DNA from: Xanthobacteraceae bacterium
GTDB lineage: Bacteria; Pseudomonadota; Alphaproteobacteria; Rhizobiales; Xanthobacteraceae
Assembly: GCA_030037185.1 (NCBI GenBank)
Contig: JASHRR010000885.1
Location: forward strand, 1-7,436
Direction: 5' to 3'
Length of the DNA stretch: 7,436 bases
This document shows positions 4,938-7,436 of the stretch, in pieces (position 1 is the first letter of the stretch; each line of letters begins with the position of its first letter). Both the position numbers and the translations under genes were made by a program. Below the pieces are notes generated by a model, which was not told the origin of the DNA, made no database searches, and saw nothing but the letters and a program-made list of their open reading frames with translations.

Positions 4938-5360
4938 ATGGAACGACTGAAGCGACGCAAGGACTTTCTGGCGGCGGCTGGCGGGACCAGCGTTTCGACG
5001 CCGGGATTCGTTGTGCAGGAACGCTGCCGCGCGGATGGCGGGCCGGCGCGCGTCGGCTTCACGGTCTCGGCGAAAGTGGGCAACGCGGTGGAACGCAACC
5101 GCCTGCGCCGGCAATTGAGGGAAATTGTGCGGCTTTCCGCCGCCACTGGCCCGGATGCCGGCAGCGATTATGTGCTGGTTGGACGGCGGGCTGCGCTGGA
5201 CATTTCCTTCGCCAAACTGACCGTGGATTTCGCGGGGGCGCTTCGACGCCTGAAGATGAAGAGGCGGGCGGTCGTCCCGGGCGCCCCTTTCCGACCCTCT
5301 CCGGCACGCGGAGCGGGTAGGCAGGGGCGGCAAGCCTCGTTAGCCGACCAGGGCAGGTAA
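4938..5360 (+). CDS. rnpA: ribonuclease P protein component
   Basis: RnpA binds the RNase P RNA and helps it recognise and cut the 5' leader of precursor tRNAs. The 140-residue protein starts [14 protein letters not shown], has a central [20 protein letters not shown] segment containing the family RNR signature (Arg53-Asn54-Arg55), and [10 protein letters not shown] at 78-87. This is the full RnpA fold. The ATG at 4938 fits the family N-terminus although the Shine-Dalgarno is weak. From about residue 108 the protein has a basic, Pro/Gly/Arg-rich tail; residues about 119-131 are encoded by a diverged copy of the palindromic repeat seen in the rpmH leader. The stop overlaps the yidC start by one base (TAATG), suggesting translational coupling and leaving no room for yidD. 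Confidence 0.96.
   Translation: MERLKRRKDFLAAAGGTSVSTPGFVVQERCRADGGPARVGFTVSAKVGNAVERNRLRRQLREIVRLSAATGPDAGSDYVLVGRRAALDISFAKLTVDFAGALRRLKMKRRAVVPGAPFRPSPARGAGRQGRQASLADQGR
5294..5329 (+). repeat. palindromic GC-rich repeat, copy 2, inside the 3' end of rnpA
   Basis: ACCCTCTCCG (5294-5303) and CGGAGCGGGT (5309-5318) pair in nine of ten positions around loop GCACG, followed by AGGCAGGGGCG. The order and spacing match copy 1 at 4655-4690, with a few substitutions and small indels. Here the element is translated as part of the RnpA tail ([11 protein letters not shown]). It lies about 30-65 bp before the yidC start. Confidence 0.6.
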
Positions 5361-7276
5361 TGAACGACCAGCGGAACACCATACTCGCCATAGTGCTATC
5401 GGCCATCGTGCTGATCGGATGGGAATACTTTTACGCGCTGCCGCAGAAGCAACGGCAGGAAGAGCTGCAACGCCAGGCGCCGATCACGCAGGTTCAGCCG
5501 GCGCCACGGGCAACGCCGGGTCAGGGACCCACCCCTGCCGCCCCAGGCGCTGCTCCGCGGGTTCCAGAGCAATCCACCCCCGCCGTCAGCCAAAAGAGCC
5601 GCGAGGCCGTCATCGCATCGAGCGAGCGCGTTGCGATCGACACGCCGCGGGTCAAAGGTTCGATCTCGCTGAAAGGAGGTCGCATCGACGACGTGTCGCT
5701 CGTCCAGTATCGCGAGACCGTAGATCCTTCCTCGCCGGCGATCGTGCTCCTATCGCCGTCGGAAAGCCCGCACCCGTTCTATGGGGAGTTCGGCTGGATC
5801 GGCCAGGGCGGCGGTGCGGTGAAGGTACCGGGGCCGGACACGCTATGGCAAACAGACGGCGCCGGCACGCTCGGCGTCGGGCGACCGCTCACGCTCACCT
5901 ACGACAATGGCGAGGGGCTGGTATTCCGACGCACCATCTCGGTAGACGATAAATATCTGTTCACGGTCAAGGATGAGGTCACCAACAACAGCGGCGCGGC
6001 GGTGACGCTTTATCCTTACGCGCTGATCTCACGGCACGGCAGGCCGCAAACCTCCAACTACTATATTCTCCACGAGGGCATGATCGGCGTCCTCGGCGAC
6101 CAGGGTCTGCAGGAAGTCAAATACGACAAGATCGAAAAAGAGAAGCATCTGACGTTCAACGTCACCAACGCTTGGCTCGGCATCACCGACAAATATTGGG
6201 CCGCGACGTTGCTGCCTGACACCGATGCCCAGGTCCAGGCGCGTTTTTCTTACGACGAAGTCGGCGGCGTGAAGACCTACCAGACCGATTACCTGCTCGA
6301 TCAGCAGATCATTGCACCGGGCGCCACCGGCGTCGCCCATGCGCGCTTATTTGCAGGCGCCAAGGAAGTTCAAGTCGTCGATAATTATGAGAAACAGCTG
6401 GGGCTCAATCGGTTCGAGCTTCTCATCGATTGGGGGTGGTTCTACTTTTTCACCAAGCCCCTGTTCTTGCTGATGGACCTGATCTTCCGCTGGACCGGCA
6501 ACTTCGGCATTGCGATCCTGACGGTTACCGTGATGCTCAAGGCCCTGTTCTTCCCGCTCGCCAACAAGTCCTATGCGTCGATGGCGAAGATGAAGGCCGT
6601 GCAGCCGCAGATGCAGGCGCTGCGCGAGCGCTATCCGGACGACAAGGTCAAGCAACAGCAGGAGCTGATGGAGCTCTACAAGCGCGAGAAGATCAATCCG
6701 ATCGCCGGCTGCCTGCCTATTATGATCCAGATTCCGGTGTTTTTTGCGCTCTACAAGGTGCTGTTCGTCACCATCGAGATGCGCCACGCGCCGTTCTTTG
6801 GCTGGATCCGGGACCTGTCCGCGCCCGACCCCACCAATGTGTTCAACCTGTTCGGCTTGCTGCCTTATGATCCGACCCATCTGCCGCTGATCGGACACTT
6901 CCTGGTGCTCGGCGCCTGGCCGCTCATCATGGGCGTCACCATGTGGGCGCAGATGAAGCTCAATCCGCCGCCGCCCGATCCGGCTCAAAAGGTCATGTTT
7001 GACTGGATGCCGGTGATTTTCACCTTCATGCTGGCGTCGTTCGCATCGGGACTGGTGATCTACTGGGCGTGGAACAACACGCTATCGGTCATCCAGCAAT
7101 CGATCATCATGCGCCGCAATGGCGCTAAGGTCGAATTGCTCGACAATTTGAAGGGGGCGGGGCGCGGCATCAGAGCCCTGTTCAAAAAAGGGCCGGGCTT
7201 GCCGAAGCTGATTCTGGCCGGCGCCATCGTGGCGAGCATCGCGATTTACGCGTTGTCGGCCGCAACATCCGCGTGA
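5360..7276 (+). CDS. yidC: membrane protein insertase YidC
   Basis: YidC inserts and folds inner-membrane proteins, alone or with SecYEG. The 638-residue product shows the proteobacterial layout: an N-terminal helix (about 8-26), a Pro/Gln-rich linker (about 40-75), a large periplasmic beta domain (about 85-345) and the conserved insertase core. In the core, [20 protein letters not shown] (381-400) places Lys394 where E. coli YidC has groove Arg366, as is common in alphaproteobacteria. The cytoplasmic helical hairpin runs from [15 protein letters not shown] to KREKINP, then [19 protein letters not shown] (450-468) and two more helices (about 512-530 and 550-580). The ATG start overlaps the rnpA stop and is preceded by AGGGCAGG. 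An oddity is an extra hydrophobic stretch at about 616-635, after the usual basic tail, which could be another membrane helix. Length is slightly above the usual size for the group. Confidence 0.98.
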   Translation: MNDQRNTILAIVLSAIVLIGWEYFYALPQKQRQEELQRQAPITQVQPAPRATPGQGPTPAAPGAAPRVPEQSTPAVSQKSREAVIASSERVAIDTPRVKGSISLKGGRIDDVSLVQYRETVDPSSPAIVLLSPSESPHPFYGEFGWIGQGGGAVKVPGPDTLWQTDGAGTLGVGRPLTLTYDNGEGLVFRRTISVDDKYLFTVKDEVTNNSGAAVTLYPYALISRHGRPQTSNYYILHEGMIGVLGDQGLQEVKYDKIEKEKHLTFNVTNAWLGITDKYWAATLLPDTDAQVQARFSYDEVGGVKTYQTDYLLDQQIIAPGATGVAHARLFAGAKEVQVVDNYEKQLGLNRFELLIDWGWFYFFTKPLFLLMDLIFRWTGNFGIAILTVTVMLKALFFPLANKSYASMAKMKAVQPQMQALRERYPDDKVKQQQELMELYKREKINPIAGCLPIMIQIPVFFALYKVLFVTIEMRHAPFFGWIRDLSAPDPTNVFNLFGLLPYDPTHLPLIGHFLVLGAWPLIMGVTMWAQMKLNPPPPDPAQKVMFDWMPVIFTFMLASFASGLVIYWAWNNTLSVIQQSIIMRRNGAKVELLDNLKGAGRGIRALFKKGPGLPKLILAGAIVASIAIYALSAATSA

Positions 7277-7306
7277 GCGGTGCGCTCTGACATCGGAGAT
7301 CGGCAG

Positions 7307-7436
7307 GTGTCAGCGCTCGCCTTTACGACGAGCCAAATCGGCGCCGGCCGGCGGCTGTTCGCAGCCGAATGGCGTTTCGTCTCGGCCGCCGCCTCAGTGG
7401 CGTCCCTGCCGGCAATGAAGGGAGTTGAGATCGCCT
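7307..7436 (+). CDS. engB: ribosome biogenesis GTPase EngB/YsxC, N-terminal part
   Basis: This gene runs off the window end; 43 codons are visible. The motif AGRRLFAAEWRFV followed by SLPAMKGVEIA matches the N-terminal extension of alphaproteobacterial EngB (YihA/YsxC), just before the P-loop, which would lie outside the window. EngB is a TRAFAC-class GTPase needed for assembly of the 50S subunit. GTG at 7307 is preferred because GGAGA lies 7 nt upstream; an in-frame GTG at 7280 would add nine residues. It begins about 30 bp after yidC, and rnpA-yidC-engB is a conserved order in Hyphomicrobiales. The call rests on a short N-terminus plus gene order. Confidence 0.8.
   Translation, partial: MSALAFTTSQIGAGRRLFAAEWRFVSAAASVASLPAMKGVEIA

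Noticed and set aside
5330..5360. A yidD gene between rnpA and yidC
   Set aside because: The rnpA stop overlaps the yidC start, so there is no room.
1..7436. CRISPR array
   Set aside because: No regularly spaced repeats of suitable length were seen; the repeats present are few, short and unevenly spaced.

Overview
The window looks like chromosomal DNA from a GC-rich alphaproteobacterium, most likely a member of the Hyphomicrobiales (Rhizobiales) near the Bradyrhizobium/Rhodopseudomonas group. This rests on the gene order rpmH-rnpA-yidC-engB with no yidD, on the sequence of the RnpA and EngB N-termini, and on the alphaproteobacterial form of YidC (Lys in the membrane groove). This is recognition by eye and has not been checked by a search.

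Layout. Bases 1-208 carry the C-terminal end of a phage-type tyrosine recombinase that looks degenerate. It stops 10 bp short of the 3' end of a tRNA-Arg(ACG) gene (219-295, minus strand), the usual arrangement at the edge of an element integrated in a tRNA gene. Bases 296-514 hold only short repeats and hairpins. Bases 515-4356 are three minus-strand genes, read right to left: a TVP38/TMEM64 (VTT-domain) membrane protein, a class I pyridine nucleotide-disulfide oxidoreductase, and a membrane sensor histidine kinase. The second and third probably start at TTG codons, and the kinase begins 4 bp after the oxidoreductase stop. Bases 4357-4722 form a divergent control region: direct and inverted repeats beside the leftward operon, and a good sigma70-type promoter plus a hairpin-bearing leader for the rightward operon. 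Bases 4723-7436 are the core operon rpmH, rnpA, yidC and the start of engB.

How the genes may work together. The right half is housekeeping: ribosomal protein L34, the protein subunit of RNase P, the YidC membrane insertase and a ribosome-assembly GTPase. The left half looks like a redox/membrane module. A VTT-domain protein with an unusual C-x3-C-x3-C segment is encoded with a flavin disulfide reductase that keeps the CxxxxC redox pair but lacks the His of true lipoamide dehydrogenases, and with a histidine kinase that has no response regulator in view. This three-gene unit is the best candidate here for an incompletely described system; its function is inferred from context only. A palindromic repeat present in the rpmH leader and, diverged, inside the 3' end of rnpA is the other notable structure.
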